Position numbers and translations under genes: made by a program. From assembly GCA_918026815.1 (NCBI GenBank), contig CAKJVC010000110.1:1-64000 (forward strand): a stretch of DNA of 64,000 nucleotides. Direction: 5' to 3'. Numbering within the stretch: position 1 is the first letter of the stretch; every line of letters begins with the position of its first letter. This DNA is from Chalara sp. BL73. Lineage: Eukaryota; Ascomycota; Leotiomycetes; Helotiales. The notes beneath the pieces are model-generated. The model saw only the letters and a list, made by a program, of their open reading frames with translations, was not told the DNA's origin and searched no databases. Below are positions 1 through 12,364 of this stretch, one piece after another.

Positions 1-984
1 GGTACGATGCGAGTTCAACCTCGAGCATTTGGTGAGGTGAAAAGCAGGATGATAACGCAAAGCTGAAATCGAGGAGATGACAATGCGATCTACCCTAGCA
101 CGGTGACTTACGTGAGCACGAGGATGGCGTCTGCTGTGACGAGCCTATCATCTACGTCCACTAGCCTTTAGACATCATGCAATCACTAACGGTTATCAAG
201 CTTTGAGCCGGACTGCTTGCAATGTGCAATACTGCTGTTGCCGGTGCAGGATAGGGATAATTCTAAGGATGCGAAGACATAGCTTGGCATGTGAAAGTAA
301 GGGGGGTTGATCACGGCGCAACATAGTTGGGCTAAAAGCCTTCAGTATCCAATGACGATTACTAGGTGTCGGAGTAGAGATCATTTTCAAAGGAATGCTT
401 AGGACAATCGCTGGATGTTGGCTTTCCTAGGTGTTGCGAAATTGAAAGCTGAGAAGGCTTTTAAGGAAACCTTGCGTTTGTGGGAAAGCCACATGAGAAA
501 TCTAAATTGGCTGATAACTGATATGGGCAACAACGCTGTTCGGTGAATGTTTATACCACAGAACGTTGTCTGGTTAAGCAGAGTTTCACAAGCTTCTCAA
601 TAAAAACACTTCCGGGTGGTTGCCAATCAAATCTTGGTCATGCTCCCTTTGGCAGAGCTACTATCCAGTCACAGTTTTGAAGAGTCATTTTGTGAATAGG
701 GAGCAAACTCTAGTCACGATGCATGGCTCTCACGGCTTGTAGAATATATCGATGAAGGATGTTGTTTTAATCAGAACAGTCCAATCAATTTTCTGATATC
801 ACCCCACCTCTGTTTTCAGCCACGAACTCTTCCCCTCGCTCATATGACAAGTCCTGCTTTCGGTTTAAGGTCAGTGAAGGTGTTTAGTGATGTTTGCCAA
901 TCATTCCGATCTAACACAAATTCTAAGTTAAAAGTATTGATTTGGTTATTACTTTGCGAAGACAATAGCATTCTAGAACTCGTC
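1..984. other. No gene recognised; upstream region of the M20 gene
   Basis: Only short, overlapping open frames without recognisable protein signatures are seen on either strand. The last 150 bases or so before 985 may hold the promoter and 5' leader of the M20 gene. No tRNA-like fold, tandem repeat or transposon end was recognised. Confidence 0.5.
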
Positions 985-2532
985 ATGAGCGGGGCTCCAC
1001 ATTCTGAGATCCAAAAGTTGATCAACGACTCTATCCGCGGCCTCGATAAAGAGCTGCGAGGAATCAATCATGCGGTCTGTATTTTCCGGTTTCAAGTTTC
1101 TGGAGACGGAGTTCTAATGGTTTATAGATTCACGCAAATCCCGAGCTTGGCTATGCAGAATTTGAGGCACACAAGAACGTGGTCGCTTTCTTAGAGTCAC
1201 AAGGGATCAAGGTAACACCGCATGCATACGGCCTAGAAACCTCCTTCGAAGCAGAGTATGGTTCGGGTGGACGTGTGGTCGCCTTTAATGTTGAGTACGA
1301 CGCTCTTCCAGGGATCGGCCATGCATGCGGTCATAATCTCATCGCGACTGCGTCTCTGGCTGGGTTCTTCGGTGTGGTCGGTGTCTTGAAAAAGTATGGT
1401 ATTCCAGGACGAGTTCGTGCTATTGGAACCCCGGCAGAAGAGGGAGGTGGTGGAAAGATCAGGCTCGTCGATGCTGGGGCGTACAAGGATGTTGAAGCGT
1501 GCCTTATGGTTCATCCTATGGCTGGGACGATGTTCGCAACAACGCAGAATGTGGCTGGAATCTCGTATGGCACAAGTGTGGCAAGTAAGTGGCCTCGACT
1601 GGATATCATATATGGTCACACGGTCACATGATGCATTTGTGTCCACATTTCAGAGATGAACTACTGACATTTACTGCTACACAGGTGCCAAGTTTCGTAC
1701 AATCTTCACCGGGAAACCCGCTCATGCGGCTGCCTCGCCTCAAGATGGTATCAACGCACTTGATGCTGCAGTTCTGGCGTACAATGGCATTAGTATGCTC
1801 AGACAGCAAATTCTCCCGGCTCAAAGAATCCACGGCATCATCCTGGAAGGCGGAGAGAGAGCGAACGTGATTCCCGCAAGAGCTCTACTGGCTTACAACG
1901 TGAGAGGAGCTACTCTGAAAGATACCAAGATCTTGCAGAAGCGAGTTGTGAATTGCTTCGAAGGAGCTGCCATTGCAACCGGTTGCCAAGTTGAGTTTGA
2001 GGAGTGAGCTTCCCTTTATGATACCTGTTAGGTGCAAACTAAAATGAGACAGGGAGAATAATTACGCTGAAATGGCTCCAAGTCGAGGTCTTTGTGCGGC
2101 ATATTCGAAGTTTATGCTTGATTTAGGGTACCCTCAGCTCTGTGATGCCAGCGACCCAAACAGTGTTCCTGCTCCCGGATCTTATTCGACCGATCAAGGT
2201 AGAAAATATCAGTTCTTTTATTGGTAAATGCTATGCTAAACTATATAACAGGCAATGTTTCACATGTATGCCCTAGCATCCACCCTGTATACACCATCCC
2301 CTCGGACGATGGCGCCTCAAACCATACTCACCAGTTCACCAAAGCAGCCATCACCGATGAGGCCTATCGGCTCACAATCGCTGCGGCACAGGGCATGGCG
2401 GCGACGGCGTGGAAGTTCCTGACCGATGATTCCTTTGCAAAGGATGTGAAGGAGGAATTCACAAAGGCCAAGGAGGGGCGAGACCGGGGATTGGCGACGA
2501 TAACGGATGTGTTTTCTGGTCATGCTCGCTGA
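985..2532 (+). CDS. M20-family amidohydrolase / peptidase (PM20D2-like)
   Basis: Five exons joined by eye: 985-1074, 1128-1584, 1685-2003, 2053-2198 and 2252-2532. All introns are GT-AG and the frame is continuous, giving about 430 residues, the usual size of M20 amidohydrolases. The metal-site pattern of the M20D group is visible: a GHACGHN motif near residue 95 (Cys and His ligands), a PAEEGGGG Glu pair near residue 133, an MVHP His near 157, and a late SIHPVYTI His in the last exon. The middle section (GKPAHAAASPQDG) matches the dimerisation-domain start of the family. These enzymes hydrolyse amide bonds of N-acyl amino acids or small dipeptides, probably in the cytosol because no signal peptide is seen. 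The exact substrate cannot be told. The start at 985 gives a typical N-terminus (a short helix, then IHANPELGYAE after the first intron); an in-frame upstream extension to 844 looks like leader. Confidence 0.88.
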
Positions 2533-2824
2533 AAGACCGGCAGAATATTACAAGCCATCGACTTGGAATTGGTTACGATGGCACTCATGACGGTTCTGCG
2601 TGGGGTTCCTGATACTTCAATGCGAGGTTTTCCCATTCTTGCAAGTCCCGTGAGGTGAGACATTTCCACGCAGCAGAGAGATTTCCGTGGCAAGCTTTGC
2701 TTTTTCCAGGAACGTTTCTCTATCTCCACGCATTTCCAGCGCCGCGTCAGGGAGTCTCCCACTCTTTCCATTTCTGGTTTCTTTTTAGCACTTTTGATCG
2801 ATTCTGTTTGTTTTTAAACCTATA

Positions 2825-2894
2825 ACGTAGTTCACAAGCGAACCACCACCACAACCGAAACACCAAAATTTTCTTGGCATTGTACAAATTACTT
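2825..2894 (+). repeat. Left terminal inverted repeat of the Fot1/pogo element
   Basis: 70 bp repeat beginning ACGTAGTTCACAAGC, identical by eye to the reverse complement of 4615-4684, with target TA immediately outside. Confidence 0.95.
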
Positions 2895-2922
2895 TTATCA
2901 ATTAATTTTCCACACTACAAAA

Positions 2923-4584
2923 ATGGTTGGTACGTGGAAAGAATCTGATGTTATTTTAGCAGTAAATGCACTTCGAAAGAACCCACATTTGAAGCTAACT
3001 CGCGTTGCGCGGATTTACAATGTGCCTCGTACGATACTACGCAGTCGATACTCTGGAAAATTATCACGACGTGATATTTCAGCCAATTCTCGAAAACTTA
3101 CAAATCTGGAAGAGGATGTTATCGTGCGATATATTCTTGACTTAGATTCGCGGTCATTTCCTCCTCGAAGAAGTAGTGTTGAAGATATGGCGAATCGATT
3201 GCTCGCAGAGCGAAACGCGGGACGCGTTGGCAAGAACTGGACAACAAACTTCGTACGACGACAACCAGAGCTTCGAACGCGTTTTAATCGAAAAATCGAC
3301 TATCAGCGAGTTCAATGCGAAGATCCTAACGTGTATAACGTGTGGTTTCGCCTTGTACAAAACACAATTGGCAAATATGGGATTCAAGAAGAAGATATAT
3401 ACAATTTTGACGAAACGGGATTTGTAATGGGCCAGATTTCGTCTGAAATGGTTGTAACAAGCTCTGAACGACGTAATAAGCCTAGAACTGTACAACAAAG
3501 AAATCGAGAATGGATTACAGTAATTCAAGGAATCAGTTCGTATGGCTATACAGTTCCGCCATATATAATTGCTGCGGGCAAAAACCATCTTTCTTCGTGG
3601 TATGAAAACAGTCAATTGCCGCCCGACTGGGTTATTTCTGTTACGGCAAATGGCTGGACAACAAATGAACGAGGTTTAGATTGGATTCAGCATTTCGACA
3701 AGTATACAAAAAATCGTACGAAAGGCACACATCGTCTTCTTATTCTTGATAAGCATGAAAGTCACCATTCGACCGATTTTGAGCTTTATTGTAAAGAGCA
3801 CAATATTATTACTCTTTGTATGCCTGCACACTCATCTCACAAGCTTCAGCCACTCGATGTTAGTTGTTTCCGCGCGTTAAAGCGTTCGTACGGCACTGAG
3901 ATTAAAAAGTTGATGCGAGCACATATAACGCACATTTCTAAAAAAGACTTCTTTCCTGCTTTTTATACTGCTTTTCGTACGAGTATGACAGAATCTAATA
4001 TTCGAGAAGGATTCCGCGGAACAGGGCTTGTGCCATACGATCCAGAATATGTGATTTCACAGCTTGATATTAGACTTTCTACACCAACTCCCCCAACAAC
4101 TTCGTCTGGCTTGCCTTCAGTCTAGGAGCCAAAAACACCACACAACTTGGTTGAAACGCAATCTCAAACAACTTATGTTAAAGAAAGAATCGTACGACAT
4201 CAAAATAGCTCTCCAACTTCGCTTTTATCAAGTATAGATCAGTTTGCTAAAGGAGCAACCCGTGCAATCCATAAGCTTGTTTTGCTACGCGAAGAAAACG
4301 CAGCACTTCGCAAAGCAAATAATGAACTTAGTCGACGTCGTCGTACAAAAAAACGTCGAATTCAAAAAGGAGGATCACTTAGTTTACGAGATGCGCAAGA
4401 TCTTGAAGCTCAAAGTGATATTAATACGCAATTACAAGCTGATTTGGTTCAAAGTAGTAGTCGTACAAAGTCTTCCGCACCTCAACAACGACGTTGTAGA
4501 TTGTGCGGAAAGTTTGGTCATAACGTACGAACATGTCAAAATAGAGTATTAAAACTTGAAGAATCAGATACTGAACAATTGTAA
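2923..4584 (+). pseudogene. Fot1/pogo DDE transposase, interrupted by one in-frame TAG
   Basis: The frame runs from ATG 2923 to TAA 4582-4584 (553 codons before the terminal stop), broken only by TAG at 4123-4125; both halves are in the same frame. In order: a Psq/HTH at residues 1-50, a CENP-B-type DNA-binding domain at about 60-125, and a DDE endonuclease domain with catalytic Asp residues in YNFDETGF (about 163), LLILDKHES (about 272) and HKLQPLDV (about 308). After the stop come a basic coiled region and a CX2CX4HX4C zinc knuckle (CRLCGKFGHNVRTC) near the end. Family members often carry a Trp just before the EPKTPHN segment, so TGG to TAG (a G-to-A transition) is a likely cause of the stop. 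The truncated 400-residue product keeps the whole catalytic core, so residual activity cannot be excluded. Confidence 0.88.
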
Positions 4585-4614
4585 TTAATAAATCGGTCCA
4601 TTAATAAAATATTT

Positions 4615-4684
4615 AAGTAATTTGTACAATGCCAAGAAAATTTTGGTGTTTCGGTTGTGGTGGTGGTTCGCTTGTGAACTACGT
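4615..4684 (-). repeat. Right terminal inverted repeat of the Fot1/pogo element
   Basis: 70 bp; reverse complement of 2825-2894 with no mismatch seen. Target TA follows at 4685-4686. Confidence 0.95.
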
Positions 4685-4686
4685 TA

Positions 4687-5482
4687 TCCTTTCCTTGCAA
4701 AGATAATTCTGGTTCGGAACCGATCATCGGAACCGGAATATCTACACGTGATCTGTAATATCGATGTTGGCTGGCTCGGTTGGATCGGAATGCCGCACCC
4801 GCCACAATGAATTCTCTGCATCGATGACAGGGATACGTCATGGGACCCATCAAGGTGTTTTTGTGTAGCAGAATGACCCCTCCACATCAAAAAAAAAAAA
4901 AAGTTAAAGAAGGGGTGAGAAAAAGGGGGTTTATATTATGTTACATTATAGAAATTATATCAGTCAGGGAAATGCATCCATCACTACAATTTCAAGGATG
5001 AATGAATATGAGGGGTAAAGAGAGTTTGATCCCTTTGGCCCCATCTTATTCAGCACATTGCAGCGAATTGCCTACAGAACAAGCTACTGCGCTATGAGAT
5101 GCAAACCGGTTACCTAAGGCGGGGGCATGTGTTGTATGTAAGTGCACCATAACAACACACCAATACAGCATCCAGCAGAGTCAGGACGCTTATTGATAGT
5201 CAATTGAGTGGGTAACAGAAAGATATCACCCAGCAAAAGTAATCTATCTGGCAAGTATCCATCTATCCATTGGCTCCTTTCATCCCTCCCTTCCTCTTTC
5301 CCCCCCACCACCATAACCACAACCTTGACCTTGACCATGAGATCACCCCTCCCCCATTACTTAAACCTTCTTCCCTCCTCTCTGAATTTTATCTTTTTCT
5401 AATCAATACATCACACCACTCCAAAATACCTTCATCTTTACAAACCCTTTCTACCACATCTTCTTTCCCTTCAGATATAATC
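4687..5482. other. Intergenic: promoter side of the mannitol dehydrogenase gene
   Basis: No gene recognised. An A-run lies near 4890. A strongly pyrimidine-rich stretch (about 5280-5480, many CCCTCC, CCACCA and CTTCC runs) precedes the ATG at 5483, which is typical of well-expressed ascomycete promoters. No clear TATA element was found. Confidence 0.5.
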
Positions 5483-6430
<948 letters not shown>

Positions 6431-7676
6431 ATGCGCAGCGATGCGGAATGTAATGTGTTGCTGGCGTCGGCTGGGCTGTAATAAAGGTGCGGATCTGGGA
6501 GGCGGTAAAATTGGTGCACGGTACCTTTATAAGGGAGGAAGGAATCTAAAATGGATTTAACATTACGGTCTTATCTAGAAATTAGCAATTAGACAGGCAG
6601 TCAATCCGTCAAACTGAAGTTGATGTTTCATTTTGTGCTACCATAACGTCAGCTAGATGAGGGCGTGAGCAGTTGCGTAAGTCGATTTCATCACGGTCAC
6701 CAGAACAGAAGTGTGCATGCTTCGAATAGCAGGAGCTGCGTATAATAAAATTAACAAACACCATTGCAATCGAAGAATATCCACCGTTTTATCTCTACCA
6801 CCATAACATCCTCTCACTAAAAATCATCCGTCCTTCCCCTGCCCGCCCAATCCAGCAAACCTACAACGCCAAGCCTCCGTACCACTTTATCCTCCTCTCT
6901 CCCTCCACAGCAGAAAGGACATCCGTCCCCTGATATCTTGAATTACCCCCCCTTTCCTGGAATAATAGCATGAATATTCCCACTTCCCGCCACCAGGATA
7001 TTCAATACCCTTTCCAATACTCAGATGGATTATCACCTCGCTAGCATGGGCCGTCCCCTCATCCTCTTTTCCCTCTCTGTAATATCCACGTTCCTCTTTC
7101 CGAGCGTGATATTAGCATTCATCCTCAAGCTGAAGCCGGACCCGTAATGACCGCGCATCGTCCTGGCGCGGCGTCGGACGTGCGGGTTCTCGGCCGAAGG
7201 GTACGAGGCTGGCTTTGTCTCAATCGCTCGCTCACCTATCCGAATCCCGCCTGCTGCCCAACCTCCATCGAGCGAGCGCGTCCCGCTAGGGGCTTCAGAA
7301 ATCGGGAGATTGAGGATCCCGCGCGGGCTCCGCTCAGCGGGGGCGTATTCCCGCCCCGGCACCGTCCACATCGCCGGGTCCTTTCCCCCGGCTGCTCGGC
7401 TTCCCCTTTCCCTTTCCCTCATCAGAAAGGGGCGGGCAAATAATGAAGGATGGAAATACTTCCTCCGAGTAAAACGAACAATATTGGAGAAATGTTCTCA
7501 AGCAGGCGGAGGTAGTAATTTGATCAAAGAGTGGTGGATTACTATATAATCTATCCTCTAAAACACAGTCTATGCAGTTGCCCCTTGTGATACAGGTTTA
7601 TATGTACACCTCTCCCCCGTCTACCTTCACCAAGCATGATATATCTATACACCCCCCTTCGTCAAATATTGGAATA
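6431..7676. other. Intergenic between convergent mannitol dehydrogenase and mIF-2 genes
   Basis: No gene recognised. It presumably holds both 3' untranslated regions, because the flanking genes converge. A locally GC-rich patch (about 7140-7440) gives overlapping open frames on both strands without recognisable motifs. The rest is pyrimidine-rich or AT-rich simple sequence. Confidence 0.5.
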
Positions 7677-10600
7677 TTAGAGATATCTCTTCTCTTCTAG
7701 CTCGTCATAAGCTTGAATAAGATCCCCGATCTGGAATTCTACCCAGTCTTCGAACTCTAGACCGCATTCTGTGCCTTTCTTCATTTCTTGTACGTCTTTC
7801 TTGACGTTTTTAAGGGATGAGAGGAGGCCTTTAACATATTAGCATGTGCATATTATTTGTTATACTGGAGGTATGGCCTGATTGTGATAGGCGATGACAG
7901 AATACAAAATACATACCATCAAAGATCTTCTCGTTCTTCCTCAAAACCCTAACCCTCGCATTCCTCGATACCGTCCCGTTGCGGATCTTGCAGCCAGCAA
8001 CGGGTTTCTGTTTTCGTCTTTTGATGTTGATATCGAAGACCTGTGCGATTTCTGCTTCTCCGAGGACTCGTTGTGTGACAAGTGGCTTCAGGTGTTTGGA
8101 CAGTTCGGTCTTCACATCGTCGACGAGTCTGTAGATAATATTATGATCAATGATATTGACGCCAGAAGCTTCTGCAAGACGCGTGATAGCCGGATCAACG
8201 GTCGTGTTGAAAGAAATTACATGTCCATTCGCCGCAGCCGCATGCTCGATGTCAAATTCAGACAATTGTCCGACACCTGATCGCAGGACGTTGGGTACAA
8301 CTTCTTTGTTGCCTAAAGCGGAGATTTGGTCGATGACTGCTTCTACGGAGCCGGAGACATCGCCTTTGATGATGAACGGGACCTGTTTCGCTGCTGACTC
8401 TTTGACTTGCTCTGCTGAAGCCGTGTAGTTTTCGTTTGCTTCGGCCGCAGCTTTAGCCCGCGCCGCCTCTTCCTTCTCCCGTTCGCGTTTTTCTTTCTCT
8501 GCAGTGCGGTACTCGTTGATGGCTTCCATATCCAAGGCCAGCTTATCCCTTTCAACTTTCTCAATACGATACCCCACCACAGACTTCGCCTTGCTTTCGT
8601 CAGGAGCCTGCAGCACCTCATCGCCAGCAAGTGGTTGCTCGCGCCAGCCATCGATTTCAACAGGTTGGCCGGGTCCTGCAGACTCGATTTCCACACCAGC
8701 TTCATTACGCAGACAACGAATGCGCGCCCATGTCTGGCCTGCAACTATGAAATCACCCGGTCGCATAGTGCCACGGCGCACGAGCACGGTGGCAACTTTG
8801 CCCATGGACTTGATGCTCGCCTCAATAACCCATCCTTCCGCCGGACCTTCAGTATCTGCCCGGAAATCTAGAATCTCGGAAAGCGTGACAGCTGCTTCTT
8901 CCAGCTTATCCATTCCCTGTCCTGTCTTCCCGCTGACACAGATAGCTTGCACATCACCGCCGAAGTCCTCGACATCCACGCTGTGTCGGGCGAGATCTTG
9001 TTTCACGCGCTCGATATTCGTATCTTCCTTATCGATCTTGTTGATCGCGACAATAATGGGAACTTTAGCTGCTTTCGCGTGGTTAATAGCTTCGATGGTT
9101 TGCGGCTTCACACTATCGTCTGCCGCAACTACCAGAATGACGATGTCTGTCACGTTGGCTCCGCGCTGACGCATGCTCAGGAAGGCGGCGTGACCGGGGG
9201 TGTCGAGAAACGTGATTACTTTTCCGCCCGGCATGGGCACGGAGAAGGCGCCAATGTGTTGAGTGATGCCACCATGTTCTGTTGCTGCGACAGAGGACTT
9301 GCGGAGATAGTCGAGGAGAGTGGTCTTTCCGTGGTCGACGTGGCCCATGATTGTCACGACGGGCGGGCGTTGGGGGAGAATCGATGGGTCTTCTGGAGGA
9401 TCTCTAGCTCGTAGATCTTCGGACTCGCCGCGGTCGATAATAGCTTCGTAATTATACTCCATGGCGATTAAGCCCGCATCTTCAGCATTCAAGATATGAT
9501 CTTTGGAGGTTTCATCATAGCCGAGTTCTTCAAGCTTCTCCGTGAATTCTTCCGTTCTTACTTTGAGAGCCATAGCTAGATTTGATACACTGATGTATTC
9601 CGGTAGCAAGATCGGAATAGGCGCGGCAGCCTTAGCAGCAGCTTTCTCTGCTTTTTTCCGTTTCCTTTCCTCTGCCCGTGCAATAGCGGCCTTCTTAGCC
9701 GTTTCTATATCAGGCTCTTCATCCTCGTCAAGGAATCTCTCACGCCTTCTTACTTTGTCCCTTGACTTGCCTTTCGGCGCATCTTCATAGACGGCATAAG
9801 GGTCAAAACTAGAGCGCTTCGAGGTCTTTGCTTTATCTGCGCGTCTAGATGCTTTGCGATCTTGCCCTGCATCCTCGTCGGAGCGTGATGGTCTATGTAA
9901 TCCAGCATCTTTTTGCAATAATTCCCTGTACTCCATGATATCTGCACCAAAATAACCATCTTGATTCATCTGAGCTTTGAATACTGCTGGCTTGCTTTCC
10001 TCCCAATTTAATAGTATCTGGGCTCGCTGAGACTTGGACATGGTTGATAGATCCTCCTCTTGCTTCGTCCGAAGAGCATCTCCGGTCGCAACTCTTTCAA
10101 AGGATGTGGTCTTGACCGCAGGCCTATAACTCTTGTCTCCTATTGCTTCCGCCTCAATGGCAGGTCGAGTAAAACGCACTAGAGGGCTGTACCTACTAGC
10201 GGAGGCGTCCGAATCCGCCCACGCTTGACGTCTCCAACTAGAAGTGTTAATCTGCTGTTCGTTTTCCCGGCCTCTAGCACTACCACTTAATGGGACATAT
10301 GCCCTTGTAAAAGCTTGAGCCTCTCTCTCTGCTCGACCTTGTAGAAACTCATTCTCCGGAAGTGTAGGCTCTGATTGTGATTGATCTGGTGGGGCATTTT
10401 GCCGCCGTGACCTCAATTGACCCCAATTTGTAGATTCCTCACCCTGAACTGCCCTTGGTTTGTCACGACTATAATCTCCAATTGCATGGTTTATCCGACG
10501 GATTAGTGGGCGTGATCGATGTTCAATAGAACGTGAGGAAGCTTTTCTTCTTTCAACCGCAGACTTGGCCCAACGTTCCCTTTCTTCCATAGATTGCGCT

Positions 10601-11106
10601 TGTCGTGGCTCAAAACGACCGCTCCGAGAATGCTCCGGTCCAACCCCACGACCCAGTGTATAACTTCTAGGCTGCCAATCGTTACGTTTGGCCTCCAGTG
10701 CCTCCGCTGCTTTGCGTGCCGATGCCTGTTGCTGTTTTATGGCTTCTAGAGCGCGGATTTCATGAGGCAGCAATTCCACTGGTCCTGTGCTGGCTTGTGA
10801 TGGGACATCGTTCATTGGCTGTGGCGGTCGGAAACTTGCCCACGAACCTAGAGGCGATTCAGTACCAATTGATGAGCTGCCCCAACTTGGACCTGTTATC
10901 TCTCCATCGGGACGACCCCATGCGGTCGTTGAGCGGGAGGATTGAAAGAATCGTCGTTGAACATGGGAGGGGCGTCGTGTAGCACCCAGGCGATGTGCGC
11001 AAAATGCACATATCGAAGGACACGATGGTTCCTGTATCATGAGTCAATTGCATCGTTAAATAATGAGGATATAGTATCATACCTTCAGTAGACTACGACC
11101 CCTCAT
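7677..11106 (-). CDS. Mitochondrial translation initiation factor IF-2
   Basis: Three exons on the minus strand: 11083-11106 (8 codons, MRGRSLLK), 7917-11031 and 7677-7828, joined by GT-AG introns with consistent phase; about 1,096 residues. The Arg/Ser-rich N-terminus with a QRRFFQSSRS segment looks like a mitochondrial targeting peptide. A long charged, disordered N-terminal half is followed by an IF2-N region (LAMALKVRTEEFTEKLEELG), then the G domain at about residue 570 with GHVDHGKTT (G1), GGITQHIGA (G2), DTPGHAAF (G3), NKID (G4) and VSGKTG (G5). Domain II and the IF-2 domains 3 and 4 follow (PFIIKGDVSGSVEA and a basic GCKIRNGTV region). The last exon encodes LLSSLKNVKKDVQEM and an acidic ending. 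It is a GTPase that brings initiator tRNA to the mitochondrial ribosome. Divergent from the next gene. Confidence 0.95.
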
Positions 11107-11293
11107 TTCTGGCTCAAGAGTGGCGATGCCTTTTGCAGTGGATTGTCTATCTAGAGCCGAGCAGAATTGATCGGGAACTTGAAGATGTCAAATTTTACGG
11201 TCGCTAAACGTGCCAACAACGCAAAAGCGCAGGTTACAAACTTCTTTTCAATGCAACACCAACAACTCTCACGAGTCAATTACGGAGAGCAAT
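11107..11293. promoter_or_regulatory. Short divergent (bidirectional) promoter region
   Basis: 187 bases separate the mIF-2 start (minus strand) from the membrane-protein start at 11294 (plus strand). Both genes must be driven from this interval or from just inside it. No obvious TATA box is present, as expected for housekeeping genes. Confidence 0.5.
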
Positions 11294-12364
11294 ATGCCTC
11301 CGAAGGGGAAGAATAAGGTGCCGCGGGCCTTCAAGGGCACAACCTCTACAAAGCCTACCCCATCTACAGAGTCGGATCCTCCGCAGCCTTTCATGCGACC
11401 ATCGCCGAAACTCGACCAGTTTCTTTCTAAGCTCTCTAAGAACCATGTATATATTACGCATATCGACACAAAACCTCGAGACTTCAAACGCAAGATCTTC
11501 CTTGTCCCTGTTCTCATGAATGTGGTTCTCATTGCTGGCATTTTCTGGCGCATCAGGACAATCGGGCCATATTACATGAAGATATGTTTCTCCCTAATGG
11601 GAAAATATAATGAGACGACTCTCAATACTGGTAACATGCCATTAAATGATGTTATACATGAGCTCTTCAGAAGGTTTGCTACCTTTATGGTCGATCTGTT
11701 GATCTATGTATTCATCTGGCCTTGGCCGCGCGATTTCGTTGCTGGACAGACAATTGGCAATCCTGTCGGCTGGAGACTGGCAGTTGGTTTTAGGGATAAA
11801 GAAATCATTGTCAGGAGAAGCAGGAAATGGATCAAGGAGGTTACAAATGTGCTAGACGAGCAGGATCCCGGGACGCTATTATTGTATAGCAACGTACGCC
11901 AGGCCGTGGACCCCATTTGGATGAGTCAGAAGACCGGATATTTGATGCTCAACAAGGAATGGGATTTGGAGTGGTGGCTTATGATGCAGGCTACAAAACT
12001 TGTGGATCAGAAGAAGTTGGAGCTCCAAGACTTCAACACTACGGTGCTGGTGTACCACAAAGAGTTTGGCTGGATGGCAAGCGGAGTTGTAGTACCTGGA
12101 AATAGTGTGGCGGAGGAGGAAGGAAGGAGGAAGATCGTTGCCTTTAAAGAAGAGCTGGATGCATTGGGAAAGGAAAACCTGTTCTTCTCGTGGATAGAAT
12201 TGGTGCAATTCGAGTCCTCCCAACCTGGCGGCTTTACACCAGAACGACAGGCAATAACAATGGCCAAAGCCAAGGACATGTTCGAGGCTCAAGGTGTAGA
12301 CTTTGAGAAATTCTGGGCTAAAATCGGCGGTATGCAGGGCATGCCAGGAATGGATGAAGCCTAA
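11294..12364 (+). CDS. Conserved fungal membrane protein of unknown function
   Basis: Single exon of 356 residues from ATG 11294. An upstream in-frame ATG (11210) adds 28 residues, but MPPKGKNKVPRAF is a more natural start. The N-terminus is basic and Pro/Ser/Thr-rich. Hydrophobic segments occur near residues 85-105 (FLVPVLMNVVLIAGIFW) and 135-158 (MVDLLIYVFIWPWPRDF). A long soluble C-terminal domain ends in a Gly/Met-rich tail (GGMQGMPGMDEA). It is of the type seen as uncharacterised proteins across ascomycetes; I do not recognise a named domain. Two membrane passes with a large soluble part would fit an organelle membrane location, and the shared promoter with mIF-2 makes mitochondria worth testing, but that is inference. 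Confidence 0.8.
   Translation: MPPKGKNKVPRAFKGTTSTKPTPSTESDPPQPFMRPSPKLDQFLSKLSKNHVYITHIDTKPRDFKRKIFLVPVLMNVVLIAGIFWRIRTIGPYYMKICFSLMGKYNETTLNTGNMPLNDVIHELFRRFATFMVDLLIYVFIWPWPRDFVAGQTIGNPVGWRLAVGFRDKEIIVRRSRKWIKEVTNVLDEQDPGTLLLYSNVRQAVDPIWMSQKTGYLMLNKEWDLEWWLMMQATKLVDQKKLELQDFNTTVLVYHKEFGWMASGVVVPGNSVAEEEGRRKIVAFKEELDALGKENLFFSWIELVQFESSQPGGFTPERQAITMAKAKDMFEAQGVDFEKFWAKIGGMQGMPGMDEA

Larger units (their letters stand above)
2825..4684 (+). mobile_element. Fot1/pogo-type DNA transposon (Tc1-mariner superfamily)
   Basis: An 1,860 bp element bounded by inverted repeats 2825-2894 and 4615-4684 that match over all 70 bases by eye. It is flanked on both sides by the dinucleotide TA (2823-2824 and 4685-4686), the target duplication expected for this superfamily. 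It encodes one DDE transposase frame interrupted by a single stop. Perfect terminal repeats and an otherwise open frame suggest recent insertion or recent loss of activity. It lies about 290 bases downstream of the M20 gene stop. Confidence 0.95.

Noticed and set aside
844..984. Upstream in-frame extension of the M20 gene
   Set aside because: The extra 47 residues do not resemble the family N-terminus; ATG 985 gives a typical start.
7147..7443. 98-codon open frame in a GC-rich patch
   Set aside because: Frames are open on both strands because of base composition; no motif or conserved-looking segment.
10698..10982. Plus-strand open frame opposite mIF-2
   Set aside because: Antisense shadow of the mIF-2 coding sequence.
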